35,366 nt of DNA, from positions 1 to 35,366 of the forward strand of contig LSSL01000329.1 of assembly GCA_001953115.1 (NCBI GenBank), read 5' to 3'. Below, in pieces: positions 23,384 to 35,366 of the stretch. Source of the DNA: Smittium mucronatum (Eukaryota; Kickxellomycota; Harpellomycetes; Harpellales; Legeriomycetaceae). A model generated the notes under the pieces. That model made no database searches, was not told the origin of the DNA, and saw only the letters and a list, made by a program, of their open reading frames with translations. The translations under genes were made by a program, and so were the position numbers. Position 1 is the first letter of the stretch, and each line of letters opens with the position of its first letter.

Positions 23384-25895
23384 GTTATAACATAACCTAA
23401 TTAGTATAATATGACATTTTTAAATTATTTCTTTTGAACTTCTACATCCCTATTCAAATTAACCCCTTTGCATATTAATATATTTTTAGATTGATTTTCA
23501 AAGAAAAAGACTTCTTTGCAAATTGATTTCTTTGCAAACTAATATTTAGTTTGTTATCTTTCGTTGCCATTTTTGTAAATAATCGACGTTTATTTAATAA
23601 GGCCCTTAATTATTATCGTAATTGTGGGAGTTTTATTATTTCCTTATTAGAACTTTCACATATATATTCCTTCATTTTCCATTGAATTTAAAATCTTCTT
23701 ATTTAGCTTAATTTCAATGATTTTTTTTAAAAAAAATGCGCCAAATGATTTGATGCTTTCATAAAACAAATTCGGTAGAATTTGAAGGTTTATTTTATAA
23801 TATCTATTTAAGGGTTTATAAACCCTTTCCATGTTCTTTTGAATTTACTTATGTTGTTAACTTTATATTCTTTAATAGCATCTTTGTGTAATGCATATTA
23901 TTGCATAATTTTTTTTATAATATTATTAATTTTATCTGCTTGCTAAAGACAAATATTAAGGTAAATATAATAGATTGGTAGATTTTGTTGAAGATATTTG
24001 CTTATTTTATTCAGATAAAGGAATAATTAAGTTTAGAAAGTAAATTACTAGGATTTGGATTGGTAAAATATCTTATTCTTTATTTTAGGAGCGAATTTTT
24101 GCCCCTTTTTATACCTTTCATTAGGGAAAATTTCTCCTTTTTAAGGCACTATAAATATGATATATGTTATTTTTATTGTGAAAACATTAGATTATGAGTT
24201 ATTCCAATATAATTTATTAGGAATTGGTGTTTATTAGTTCACAGATGTTTCATTAATATTAGTTCATTAATGCAATAATTGATAAAGAAGATGTTAGGTA
24301 TGTGCTATTTATACCTATTTTAATTCATTTTCGACATATAAGTAGATATTTAAACAGAATATATTTTTCGCGCATAAGGATCACTTCACAGTATTTGAAG
24401 GTTGAAAAATTCTAAAATTTTCTATATTTTTTCATTTTACCAAAAACTCCAATAACTCGTTTAAGAAATATTGCTTTTTATTGGCTTCTGTATTTAATAT
24501 CCCCGTAATTCTAAGTTAATCATCCAATTTTAATGCTGAAATTTTAACTCATGATTTTTCGTCCTTCTGCGTAAATTCTCCTTCTTACCTCTTTTTCTCA
24601 TTTGTGAATTTTTTTCCTTTATAAATATATTATAGAGTGTAAAAACATATTTTAGATGGTATGAAGGTATATAAAGGTGGTTTTTTTCATTTATAGATGA
24701 TTTTCTGGAATAAATCGCCTTTACCATACTTTAATTTAAATATCCACAAAAATAAGAAATTTATTTAAGAGGTGAAGTTCTTCAGATTGAAAAATAATCT
24801 TATAAAATTATTTGAATACTCAGTATTTTTGCACATAAAAATTATTTTCATCTAATAAATAAATATTTATATTTGCTTATTTTTTCGCCCAAAATATATT
24901 ATCAAATAATAAGATGAAAACCAATGTACTTCAAAACCTTTAATAGAAATGATATGTTAATTATGCGTGCTTATGACAGAATTGTAGCTTATGAAAATAA
25001 CGTAAAAAATAAATGGTGCATATTTAATTTTTTTATCAAAAAAACTGAATACTGAAAATTTTGATTCGTTAATTTTTTAATCTAGGAAATTCTGCTAGGA
25101 TTTGTTTCAAATAGCATATTTTTGTGGGATTTTAATTAAATTTGGTCTTTTAGTTATCTTGCTTAGATTTTTATTTATTTTTTCCTAGTATATAACATAT
25201 TTTTTTTATTTTTATTTATTTTTCATTTTAAGCTGATGAATGAACATCCAATAATATTTATGGGATTTTTTCTTCTTTTTCGTTGTTTATTTCAATTAAT
25301 ATCTCGTTTGCTTGTGAAAAATATTTAATTGATATATCATACAATGCTATTTCTTTATTATTTTCGTGGGTATCTATTACAGTGGTTCTATTCAAATATT
25401 ATATAATAACAAAGATAATTTGTGTCCCTGTTTTAAGCCCTGATCTATATTTGTTGGTCCTGTGATAAATTTATTGATATTTATTCTTATCATATATTTT
25501 AAATATATTGACTTTAAATAGCTGATATACGAATGTGAAAACCTGGTTTTCTTTTTAAATTTCAATATTTACCACTAACCTACCCTATTATATGCCTTTT
25601 TTTTTTACTCTACTAGGAAGATCTTTTTCTTGAGTTTTTCCCGGTTCTAGCTTGCTGAATTAGAATAAGAAAAAATTAGATAATTTATTTCAAATACAAT
25701 TTTTGATTTTATTGAGATTGATTTTTTTTTAATTTTTATTTATCGATGACTTTTTGCAACATTCCTGAATTAATCCGTATAAATTTTTCTTCCATCGCTT
25801 TAGAAAACATTATTGGTATAAAAAGATTCAGCTTTCTATTATCACTCTTCTAAGGAATTGAAGACGTTTTTTTTCTGCAATAGGATTCATTCCAT
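23384..25895. other. Gene-free T-rich stretch
   Basis: No gene is supported. A 65-codon minus-strand frame at 24530-24727 has a basic, protein-like composition (a cluster of Arg and Lys near its C-terminus, MRKRGKKENLRRR). It has no recognisable domain and is of a length expected by chance here. A 60-codon plus-strand frame at 25283-25465 is equally unsupported. Confidence 0.45.
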
Positions 25896-26010
25896 ATTTT
25901 TATTTTTATTTTTATTTTTATTTTTATTTTTATTTTTATTTTTATTTTTATTTTTATTTTTATTTTTATTTTTATTTTTATTTTTATTTTTATTTTTATT
26001 TTTATTTTTA
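25896..26010 (+). repeat. Hexanucleotide microsatellite (ATTTTT)19
   Basis: A perfect array of 19 ATTTTT units plus one A, 115 bases with no interruption that I can find. Such purity suggests active slippage. Such arrays are also prone to assembly length error. Confidence 0.97.
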
Positions 26011-28426
26011 TATTATTTTTATTGAAATTCTATAAAAAATTATTTTATAATATTATTACAAACCTTATATAAAACTTTGATTGTATTCCTATCTTAATTG
26101 GAAGACTTATTACTTTTTTATAAGTCTATTAATGTATATATTTCGTTTATTTTATTATCTTGGTCTATAATTTTATAATATATTGGAACCACATTTATTT
26201 ATGCCTGTGCTAATAGTTATTATTTCATATCGTACTTTTCTCCCTTTCTAATTTTCTCAGAATAGAATTATCGAATTATACTTTTTATCTCATAATCATT
26301 TGGTATCATTTGGTATCATTTTTTTTATTTATTTATCAAATAGTTGATATATTTAGTTTTTTTTTTTTATTTATGCAGCCTGAAGAAACATCTATTTGAC
26401 CTTCCATCTTTTTCTGACTAGTTATATTTGAAACATACTGCTATTCCTTTTATTTTATAATGTTTAATTTTTTTAGTCTCTAGCTTATTTGCAGCAATTA
26501 TTCCCACATATGTTTTTTAAATAAAATTTTATATCATATTGTGATCGAAAAAAATTTCTTAAATCAATTTTTTATTTCTTTCATTTTCCTCTTTCATATT
26601 ATGCGTTAGTATTTCTATGTAAATCAGCATGATTTTACATAATATTTTTTATTGTATTTAATCCTGAAAGTTTTGGTTTATTTGGTTTATTCTTCAACGA
26701 TTTTATTTGGTATTTTTAAATTATAAAACACTTAAAATTTGGCCCTCCAACTATTCCTCTGATTAGGGAAATTTCCTTTCGAATAGTTGAAATTTTCATC
26801 TGTGATTCTTTAATGGTCTTATAATCCATGTGAAATAACTTCGATTTTTTTTCCTTTCTTTAGCTAACTTCATCGACAGTAACAAATCTTCTAATTTCAA
26901 TTTAACTTAACATCATTTATTTTAGTCTTCTTGTGTTTATAAATTCACATTTGGATAGAAATTACCAATCAAATTTCCGATATTTGAGTTTTTAATTATT
27001 TTAGATACGTAAATTTAATCATTTTTATAAAGTTTTTTTCTTATTTTATACCTGTTCTTGTGTTAATTTTCCTCCATGCTTAGATAAATTATTATTATTT
27101 ATTCATAATTATTGTATTTGGATGCCATTTTTTCCTATATTAATTCTTTTATTCTTCTTAATATTACTATACTGGTTAAATAAAGGTCGATACTTTTAGG
27201 GGTTTTTATGTAGTTATTTTTATGGCTACAAATAATATTCTTGCACTAGAAAAGCTCGACTAATTTATTATTCATAATAGATATTTTTTATTCATACCGT
27301 AGTTTAATTATTACATATTATCTTCATTTTACAATTATTTTACCAAAAAAATTTATCATATCATTTTATATTTATCTCTTTGAGATAGATTATTTCTATC
27401 TTCGTCATCTGTTTCGGGTATTTGAATAGTCTACTATTTTTTTTCGCTATTATATTTTCATTTAATTTCATAATTCTTATTTAATTTTATACTCTCTAGA
27501 TTAATATTTTTATAGATGTTTTTATGATTATCTTTTTCAATTTTTTCCGATCCCAAACCTAAGATACGTTCTCTGACATATTTTTTTACTTCAAAAAAAA
27601 TTTCCGTTAAAATTTTTAGCGTTCTTTTTCTGTGATTATGAGATGGTAAAGGCAATAATTTTGACTAATTACTTTCTCCCCTTTATTTTCTATAATTTTT
27701 TGAGATTTTCGATTTTTTTTCTCTCCATTTTTTTCATTTTATTTTACGAAAATTTTAATTTTATTGATTTCGTAATTCTGGAGCTAATCCGTTTGAGCCA
27801 TCTTCTATCAAAATATTTAGATGTTAGATTAATTGATTCCGATTCCCAGTCCTAGTTTTTATAAATTGAATTTAAGCTAATTATGTTTTCTGTTTATATA
27901 TATTTCATTTAATTTAATTATTTTTTGATAATTCATGAATCAATATCCATCTGTCCACTTGTCTAGAATTTTTGCTGTGCACTGTCATTTTGGAAGTTGG
28001 TTGTATCAATTTTTTTTACATATATTTTTATATTTTCAATTTTTTGGAACTTTAAAACTGAACCCACTTCAGTTTTTATGAATTTTTTTTGCATATTCTT
28101 CATAAAAAATGACTTTTAAAGAATTTTTTAAATAAATTTTTACTTTTTTCTTTCAGGAATTAATTATTCTGTTTTTCTGCCTTCTGCTTTCTGATAAAAT
28201 ATTAAGGTTTTTGGAGCTCTATTTTAAAGATAGATTAATTAATTTCCATGATATTATAAGGAACCTATTTTTGATGGGTTATAATAAGGTAAAGATTTAT
28301 TAGAATAAAATATAATGAACCAAGGGATAAAAATAAATTAAACTTATTAAAAATCTTGAATTACAAAAATTGGGAATTTAAGCTGCTTATATATATATGG
28401 AATAAATAGTAATTAAATATAAAAAG
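26011..28426. other. Gene-free T-rich stretch
   Basis: I see no gene. A tandem duplication of about 11 bases (atttggtatc) occurs at about 26298-26319. The frames at 27458-27655 (minus) and 27643-27855 (plus) are 65-70 codons without a recognisable domain. They overlap by about 13 bases on opposite strands, and at most one could be real. Confidence 0.45.
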
Positions 28427-28651
28427 GTGCCTATTTATGTTGCCAATAATGATTGGGTTATTATAGATATCAAGAAAGCTTGGTATTTTCTTTTTTTTCT
28501 TTTAGCTCTAACCCTTTTAGGGACCATCATACAAAAAATGGCACCAGCAACGGAGACTTCAAACGTCCATAGAGCCAAAAATTGGTTCAAAATTTTTTTA
28601 TTGAAAATTCAAAAAAACAAAAATTATTTAGCATCATTAATAAATATTTAA
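28427..28651 (+). other. Unidentified 74-codon open frame in a GC-richer patch
   Basis: The frame opens at a GTG, which is unusual for a eukaryotic start, so it may instead be an internal exon or a remnant. It encodes a hydrophobic segment (about residues 20-36, WYFLFFLLALTLLGTII) that could be one membrane span. This is followed by a polar stretch with GC-richer codons (KMAPATETSNVHRAKNW) and a Lys/Asn-rich tail. The opposite strand is also open for about 57 codons across the same bases, so coding strand and function are undecided. I do not recognise the protein. The patch sits just upstream of a degenerate tandem repeat, so both may belong to one inserted repeat. Confidence 0.2.
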
Positions 28652-28700
28652 TTTGGCTTGAAATTAAATAGAATCAATAACCAATTAAAGAAATAAATGA

Positions 28701-29098
28701 AAAAATTCACTTCCTTCAGAAAAAGTAGCAATTTTTTCGCAGTTTCATTGGGTCATGAATTTGCTATTTTTGACCAATATTAGTGGCTGTAAACGCAGTT
28801 CTATACCTTTGGTCAAAAAAAAGGGACTTCATGCCCAAAAAACATGATTTTAAACTAATATTGGGTTAAGAAGCGTCTATTTTTGACCAACATTAGTGGT
28901 TTGAAGCCAAATCTTATAACAGTGGTCGAGAAAAAATAAAAAAATTTCCAAAAACATCTATAATTGCCCAGAAATATTGATCAGCAAAGCGGTTATTTAA
29001 GACCAATATTTTCTCATAGAAACATATGCTATATAACTTTATTCTAGAAAAAAAGTCACTTTGTGTCAAAAAAGTAGCCATTTTGTTTTGGTAAAATG
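28701..29098 (+). repeat. Degenerate tandem repeat, unit about 113-116 bp
   Basis: A motif of the form ctatttttgaccaatatt recurs at 28764, 28877 and 28993 (the last as ttatttaagaccaatatt). A second motif, about 40 bases with a gacttc/gtcacttt core and an A run, recurs between them. It also opens the array at about 28701-28735 and closes it at about 29050-29090. This gives about three and a half diverged units. Spacings of 113 and 116 are not multiples of the same codon count, so this is unlikely to be a protein repeat. It looks like an old satellite or minisatellite. Confidence 0.75.
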
Positions 29099-32000
29099 GG
29101 GTTTTGACTAATTAAATACCCCAAACCATAATTTTTTACTTTATAAATAATCATTTTTTTATTTCATAATAAACCAATTAGATATGGAAAAAAATTCTAT
29201 AATCTTTGCAAAAATAAAAAAAAAATTATCAGAAATTCGGTGACTGAAAGGACTAAATAATTTTTTGAAACTTTTCGGGTGGAAGGAATAAAAATTAACA
29301 TGCAATAATGTGGTTATATGCATTATTTAATCACATTTTTCTGTTCTTCGTAAGTTTTTAGACTATATTACATAAAATAATACCGTCATATTACCTAATA
29401 TTTATTTATTTGTATTCATCACTATATTCGATCAATTTATTCAGTAATACTTTTTTGAATTTTTTTTCATCCTCTTGGCATACAAATTTTATAAAAAAAA
29501 TTTTCTTATAAATTAAATTTGGAAACAGATAAATTAGACTTTAACATCATCTAGTATTTCTTATATATATCCTCAATATTTTTAGCGCTTAATATATATT
29601 TTGGTTTAAACGGGGTGTCCCACACACACGCAATTTTTCTTCCCTTGTTTTTATACCCTGATACTATCTTTATTATAGATATTATAGATATTGGAAAACT
29701 TATTCGATATGATTTCTTTTTTTATATCGACTTATTATAGTCATATCTGGAGTCTATATTCTAACACCAGTTACGTTGGTTTGATTTGTTCTGTGGGCCA
29801 TTTGAAAACTATTTTCAAATTCCATGGCAGCATCTTTATTGATTCAGTTGTTAAAAGACTTTAATATATTTACATTGGTGAATTTTTAAATAATTTCTTT
29901 AGATAAGAAGAAAGATGCAGATTCTTACTTTCATTAGAGTATTTTTAGTTAGAAAAAAAGTATGACATGTACAAGATTGGCTTTTAAAAAGGGATTTTTG
30001 TCTATTATGTAGACTTTTTATAATAGTTTGAGGACCTAGTTCTTTGTCTTGGACCTAGATAAAAAAGAATTTTTTTTTAATAGTTGACTATTTTTCTCTT
30101 TTATTATTTCTTTGAATTCATTGATTTGTTTTGAGAACGCACCCATTGTTTCATTTATCTTTTTTTAATGGCTAGATTTTTTTTATTAATTTATCAATGA
30201 CCTAAAATAAATTTAAGTATAACTTTTGTGCATTTTTTAATAACCAAACCTATGCCTTAATTAAGTTAAATGTGAATATAAGAAAAAAAACTCCAATTAT
30301 TTGATTTTTTTTCCCTTGAATGTGTATTTTGATAAACTGATAAATTATTATCAGAAATTCTATGGTTCTCATAAATAAGAATTAAATACGAAAGATATTC
30401 TCTCTTTTATTAAATCACAACTTTAAATCGCTATTTTTCATAGAAAATTCATTTTTTACGGGGTTTTATCCGTTTTCCTGTTATAATTTCGTTGTGATAA
30501 AATATTCATATATGCTCATTATTTTATGTTTAAACCTCATTTTGTAAATTTGAAGAATGTAAAATTTAATTTATTTTCTTGAATTATCCTTCAATTTTTC
30601 TTTTGTTAATTATTGTATTTTTTTCTATTTAATTGGTTGATGTTCTTTTTTTGTTTTTACTCGTGTATTTCTTAATCTCTTCCTTAGATATTTTAAATTC
30701 TCTTTTTGTAATGTTCATTTTTCTCTATATGGTTTACAATACTATTTATTTTCTATATCAAAATATATTTCTATTATCATGTTATAAACGTACTAATGAT
30801 TATCAATAAATTTTGGATTTTTTTCATTTTATTTTATTCAATACATAGATTTTTCAGTTTTAAACTTTTATTGGTTATCAGTTCTGTGCATAAATGGAAA
30901 ACTATTCAAAACAGCTGAATATCTGAAAACTAAATCTCATTAGATATTCGATTTAATTGATAATACAAGTGCTGATAATGGAAAATGAACAGAAAAAACA
31001 CAGTTATGAATTGAGGAACCAATTTGCAGCCAAATTTATTTATTAAATGGACTTATACAAACAGAAAGAAAGAGAAAGCTTTCAAATTTTGAATAGTTTA
31101 AAATTTCCGGGTTAAAGATAAATAAGTTACATTAAAAAAGGTATAAAAAAAATTATAAATATTCCCAAAGAGAAAATTCAAATTTTGTGAAATATAATTT
31201 TGCTTATTTTCGTTCTAAAAAAATATTTTTAAATATTTTGGTGAAATTTCTAGTAAAAAGTTTATCGATTTTTATATTAAACACGATTTTTATCAAGAAT
31301 ATGTATTTGGATGGTTTTTTCGATATTAAAGCACTTTTTTTCACAATTTTTCTGCAATTGGTGTTATTTTTTTATTAGTCATTTAATATTACATTGTGAT
31401 ATTTCAGCTTTAAATAATAGTTTACTTACACACTTCTCATATATTTTATTGTTTTATAAAACAAGCATTTTTATTCGTATATATTAAGTTGGATTATACT
31501 TCTGTGAAATTTTATCCTCTCTCTGAAAATCAGATGAAATTCTCCTGGCGATTTTGAGAGTTTTTACTATTGCGATACTTTCATAGAGTTTTTTGCACCC
31601 AATTAAATTTTTGATATTGACTAAATATTATAACTTGAATAATCCTTTAAAAAATATTGACCTCTATTTTAATAAATATTCACTATTTCATATAAGAACT
31701 TTAGATAGGCTTATATTTTAACTTTTTACAGTGCTCTAAGCTTATTTTTCTGTTCTGAAGATATCTTTTTCACTTTTTTTTTATTAGAAAATAAAATTCA
31801 GTTTATTCTTTTTTTATATTTTTGAAAAAATAATATTTTTAAAGAAGGTGTATGAGTTGATCACATTAGTTTTGAGGTTAGGATTTTATTTTCTAAAACC
31901 ATTCTTTCTTTTAATATAAGGATTTTTTTTATTTCAAGATTGAAATTTTTTTGAATATCTTTTTGTATAATAAATTTTGCGCTTTATAAATTCTCACTCA

Positions 32001-32642
32001 TAAATATTTGAAATTTTATTTATGCCCCATGACTTAAATATTATTGGCCGTATTTTTTCTAGTTTTCTATTTTATTAAGTTTTTTCTTCATTCTTTTTTT
32101 CTACAGATGTTAGAAAATGGGATTTGAGGGCAGTTTTATATCTTATTTTTTCTTTAATTCCCATGATTGCAACCAGTATTTTATATGGGCATTCTAATAG
32201 GCTAAATCAGTATCACTTATAACCATAACTCCAAAAAAAAAAAAATCTCAGACGCAGTTGAAAACTTTCAATTATCATTTTTATGATATTTTAGATTTTG
32301 GATCTTCCTACGACAACTCTTCTCTGATGGTTATTGGTTTTTTAGTACCCAATTTTTCTTTATTCTTACTCTTTGCTTATATTAAATATTTATTAAGTTA
32401 TAAGTAAATAATTTACCCAATCCAAATCCCCCTGAACAGAAAAATGAAAATTTTAAATGTCTGAATTTTCATATTTTTCCTATTTAACATCATTATATAT
32501 TCTTCGGACAGTTATGTCTCCACTTTTATTTTTCCAATTAATTAGCTTGTGACAATTATATCATCTAACATACTTATATATTTTATGGATCCAAATTTAT
32601 CAAGATAAAAATCGTTTCCCAAGATTTTCAGAAGTTTCTTAG

Positions 32643-32676
32643 AGTTTATTTTAAGTTTATTTTAAGTTTATTCTTA
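32643..32676 (+). repeat. Three tandem copies of an 11-base unit
   Basis: The unit agtttatttta starts at 32643, 32654 and 32665. The third copy carries a small change and one extra base. Confidence 0.8.
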
Positions 32677-34166
32677 CTATTCAGTGCTTGAGATTACGAT
32701 TTACCTACAGTTGTAAATTTTTTACTAGTCACTCATTTTGAAACAGAGCTATTATTTTATCTTTTTCAACTACATTTCTTTCTCCTGTTTGATAAGATTC
32801 ATAAAAAATCTCCAATTTAAACTACGAAATTTTGGTATTAATCTAATTTTATAATAAGAAAATCCTATCTATCAGGACCTGGTGATTTATATTGGGACCG
32901 TTTGTCCATATTTTTTTTCCTCCATTTCTCTCGTAAGGCCCTCATCCTATAATAGTTTTTTAAAAAAAAAAATAAGTTTAGGATATCATTTCTTAATGGC
33001 TCATCTTTTATTTTCACCTTAATCAAATGATTTCTTGTAATAATATCTTTATATTTCTTGATTTGGCTATTTTCTGGTTTTATTATTCAGTTTTCGTAAT
33101 AAATATCGCCAATAGAGTTACTTTTTTCTCTATTTTATAATATTTCAAAAAATTATTTATCATAGGGTTTTTTCCCTAGAAGTTTGTCCTCAAAAAAATG
33201 AGCCCATTTAACTTGTAGCCTCCTAATTTTAATTTTAATTTCAATTTTAATTTCTCTTTTTTAATTATAGTGAGGATCTGTTTTTTGATTCTTTAAAAGT
33301 TTATTGTAAATATATGTATATATTATATATGTTATATATATCATCAATAAACTATTTTTTATCTTAACGATTTTTACGTTCGGTAGAGGTATTAACATAT
33401 TTTTTAAATATTTTTTAAGGCTAGCTAAATTAAATATGTTATTTTTGGATGAACTATCTGATTTTTTTTTTATCTCATTAAATTTTTGCTCTATGGATAT
33501 TTTATATTCAATTTTCAGTTATATTTTTCCCTTTTTTCTTTGTCTTTGCCAATATTTAATCGGTAAAAATTTGTATTTATGGTCTTATAATCCTGTTTCC
33601 CTTTTAGTTTACTTCAAAAATTCAAAAAAAATCCGTTTATTATTAATGTGTAATTTATTATATGTTTATGGCCATTGGATTATTTTCTCTATGTTTATGT
33701 TATTTAATTGGATTTTATCGATATATATAAAAAAAGTATTGCTATAATTCAAAATTGTTTCTGAAATTCTGCTCTTTTAAATTATTTTTTGGATTTTTGG
33801 AGGATACATGTTTTTTTATCCTCATTTTCAATCCATCTCGCGCCCCCAAATAATCATTCCTTTTTGGGTTCTGTTTTTTTTCTTTGGGCTAACTTCAAGG
33901 AAGTGAAAAATTATTTTTATAACACTTCTTAATTCAGAAAGTATACATTTATAATTTTTACTATAATGATTTTTATTATTATGACGGCCAACATAGATTT
34001 CCTCCTTCCAACTAGGGCTCTATACACGAAACACAGTATTTTCCCCTGTAATTTCATTATCGTATATTTTTTCTACAATGCTTCTTTCATTGAATAGTTT
34101 GACCATTACTCTTTATAATTTTCTTTAATATTTATTTTTCTAGAAAAAATATGTCTAATTTTTTTT

Positions 34167-34176
34167 GGGGGGGGGG
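34167..34176 (+). repeat. Run of ten G
   Basis: A 10-base G run after a run of T, then tggtagg. It equals in length the only other long G run, at 18710-18719. Confidence 0.9.
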
Positions 34177-35296
34177 TGGTAGGCTGAAAATACTGAATTA
34201 TTTTTTTATCACATATTTATTTTGTATTAATCAAACTTTTTATCACAGTTTTCTTTTTTTCCATTTATAAATATTTCTTATTTTTTTTTTCTGTTTTCAC
34301 ATAGTTTTAAAAAATTATAATTTTGATTATTTTTGTACTATTTCCTGAACTACTGGGGTTTTAATAATTTATTTCCAAAACTTTTTGAAATATTTATATG
34401 TATATATTTGAATATTAGCGGGAAAAATACGTGAAAATTATTTTATAATTGGCAGGGATTTTTATTTTTAAGTTTACTATTTTTTCGATGGTGTGGGTTT
34501 GGGGGTTGAAAACTTTTTTTTACACAAAGAACTTGCGTAGGCCGAATTTTCTAGCTTTCTTTGTGAATTTTTACAATTTTTCTTTCCTTTAAAAGGCTTC
34601 TTTCTTTCACGAATACTGAATTATTTTTGCTTCATCTTCTAATACTATATTAATCCCACCTTAGACCTTTGATAATTTTGAAATATATTTTGTACTATTT
34701 CCACCTCCAAAAGTCATACTTTTGATTTTCATTTCGATTGAAAAATATTTAATTCATCTTTATAAACATATACTTTATAAATTTTTAGTGCGGAATTCTC
34801 CTTTATAAACAACTCTATATCTTTTTATACAGCGTCGCCTGAATATATTCAGCTCCATAATCAACTTTTTTTAGGTTTTCCTAAATCCATTTTTCTTGAA
34901 AAATATTTGTCGCTGTGTAAACCAAAGACGATACAGAATGTATCTAAATTCTGCAAATTATAAAACATAATTGATTAATGGATTTTTATAGATGAGTTTT
35001 TCCGCCCAATACCTTTTACACTCAACATAAATTTACGCATCCAAGTTTACTTTACTTTATATTATATCATCCTATATATTTTATTTAAATTTTAATTTAC
35101 TAAGTTTACACTAATACTCTAAAAAGTATCCGACATTTCATCATTGAAAGATGTATTGGTACAAAAAAATATTTATAAAAAAGGGATCGATTTTTTGGGG
35201 AATTTAATCGACTACCTTTCTTTTAAGTTGAATTATCGATTTAAAGTAATAAAAAAAAATCTTCACTCTCATTAACTTAAACCTCAATAAATAATC

Positions 35297-35334
35297 GCCC
35301 CTAAGAGTGAAATACCTTGCCGTGGTTTAGGGGC
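35297..35334 (+). other. Stem-loop with 8-bp GC-rich stem
   Basis: The sequence gcccctaa (35297-35304) pairs perfectly with ttaggggc (35327-35334) around a 22-base loop. The loop is itself GC-richer than the region. With the next hairpin it forms a compact structured block at the very end of the window. This could be the start of a repeat element, a structured RNA or a regulatory site. I cannot assign a family. Confidence 0.6.
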
Positions 35335-35339
35335 TTAAT

Positions 35340-35361
35340 AGTGTACTTTTCGAAGTACACT
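35340..35361 (+). other. Perfect 9-bp hairpin with a TTCG loop
   Basis: The sequence agtgtactt (35340-35348) pairs with aagtacact (35353-35361) around TTCG. UUCG is a known stable RNA tetraloop, although the usual closing C-G pair is T-A here. At the DNA level the same block is a near-perfect palindrome. It begins only 5 bases after the preceding stem-loop. Confidence 0.65.
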
Positions 35362-35366
35362 AGACT

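Larger units (their letters stand above)
29099..35290. other. Gene-free, strongly T-rich stretch
   Basis: No gene is supported in about 6.2 kb. The plus strand is extremely T-biased: in 30601-30660 I count 41 T against 9 A. The frames at 31187-31378 (63 codons) and 33436-33747 (103 codons, nearly all Phe, Leu, Ile and Ser) are most simply explained by this bias, because T-rich sequence has few stop codons. Small repeats are an 11-base unit repeated three times at about 32643-32676 and a run of ten G at 34167-34176. Confidence 0.5.

Noticed and set aside
27458..27855. Two overlapping frames of 65 and 70 codons on opposite strands
   Set aside because: There are no recognisable domains and the length is that of chance. 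The basic composition of one and the hydrophobic composition of the other follow from A-rich and T-rich strands.
33436..33747. 103-codon plus-strand open frame, the longest in the window
   Set aside because: It is almost all Phe, Leu, Ile, Ser and Tyr, as any frame through T-rich DNA would be. At this composition one such frame in 35 kb is not surprising. No domain or start context supports it.
1..35366. CRISPR array, rRNA, bacterial operon or organellar genome
   Set aside because: No regularly spaced repeats with unique spacers, no rRNA-like conserved block and no dense coding were seen.

Overview
This is a very A+T-rich window, roughly four fifths A+T by eye. It reads as non-coding nuclear DNA of a eukaryote with an AT-rich genome. 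Under the standard code the longest open frame in 35 kb is 103 codons. I find no rRNA or tRNA gene and no recognisable protein domain. The organism cannot be named from this sequence. A bacterial, viral or organellar source is unlikely because those genomes are gene-dense.

Layout. Bases 1-4042 hold a perfect 617-bp inverted repeat (arms 1-617 and 3426-4042) around about 2.8 kb. The outer edge of the left arm is the first base of the window, so the repeat may continue outside it. Bases 6125-8244 hold a second inverted-repeat element with arms of about 372 bp and about 97-98% identity by eye. Its outer ends carry three tandem repeats of 28-30 bp. Both elements share an 11-base, GC-rich word at mirrored positions in all four arms, which hints at one element family. 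From 8245 to 22683 lies a long gene-free stretch with only small repeats. At 22684-23354 a 255-base N gap is flanked by two identical 208-bp copies, which looks like an unmerged contig overlap or a collapsed tandem repeat. A hexanucleotide microsatellite, (ATTTTT)19, lies at 25896-26010. A small GC-richer island at 28427-29098 carries a 74-codon open frame followed by a degenerate tandem repeat with a unit of about 113-116 bp. The last 70 bases contain two strong hairpins and look like the edge of another repeat.

The plus strand is strongly T-over-A biased in the right half of the window, and A-rich in parts of the middle.

No set of genes can be shown to work together here. The best leads are the two inverted-repeat elements with their shared word, the structured right end, and a few low-confidence reading frames that may be decayed genes or may need a non-standard genetic code to be seen.
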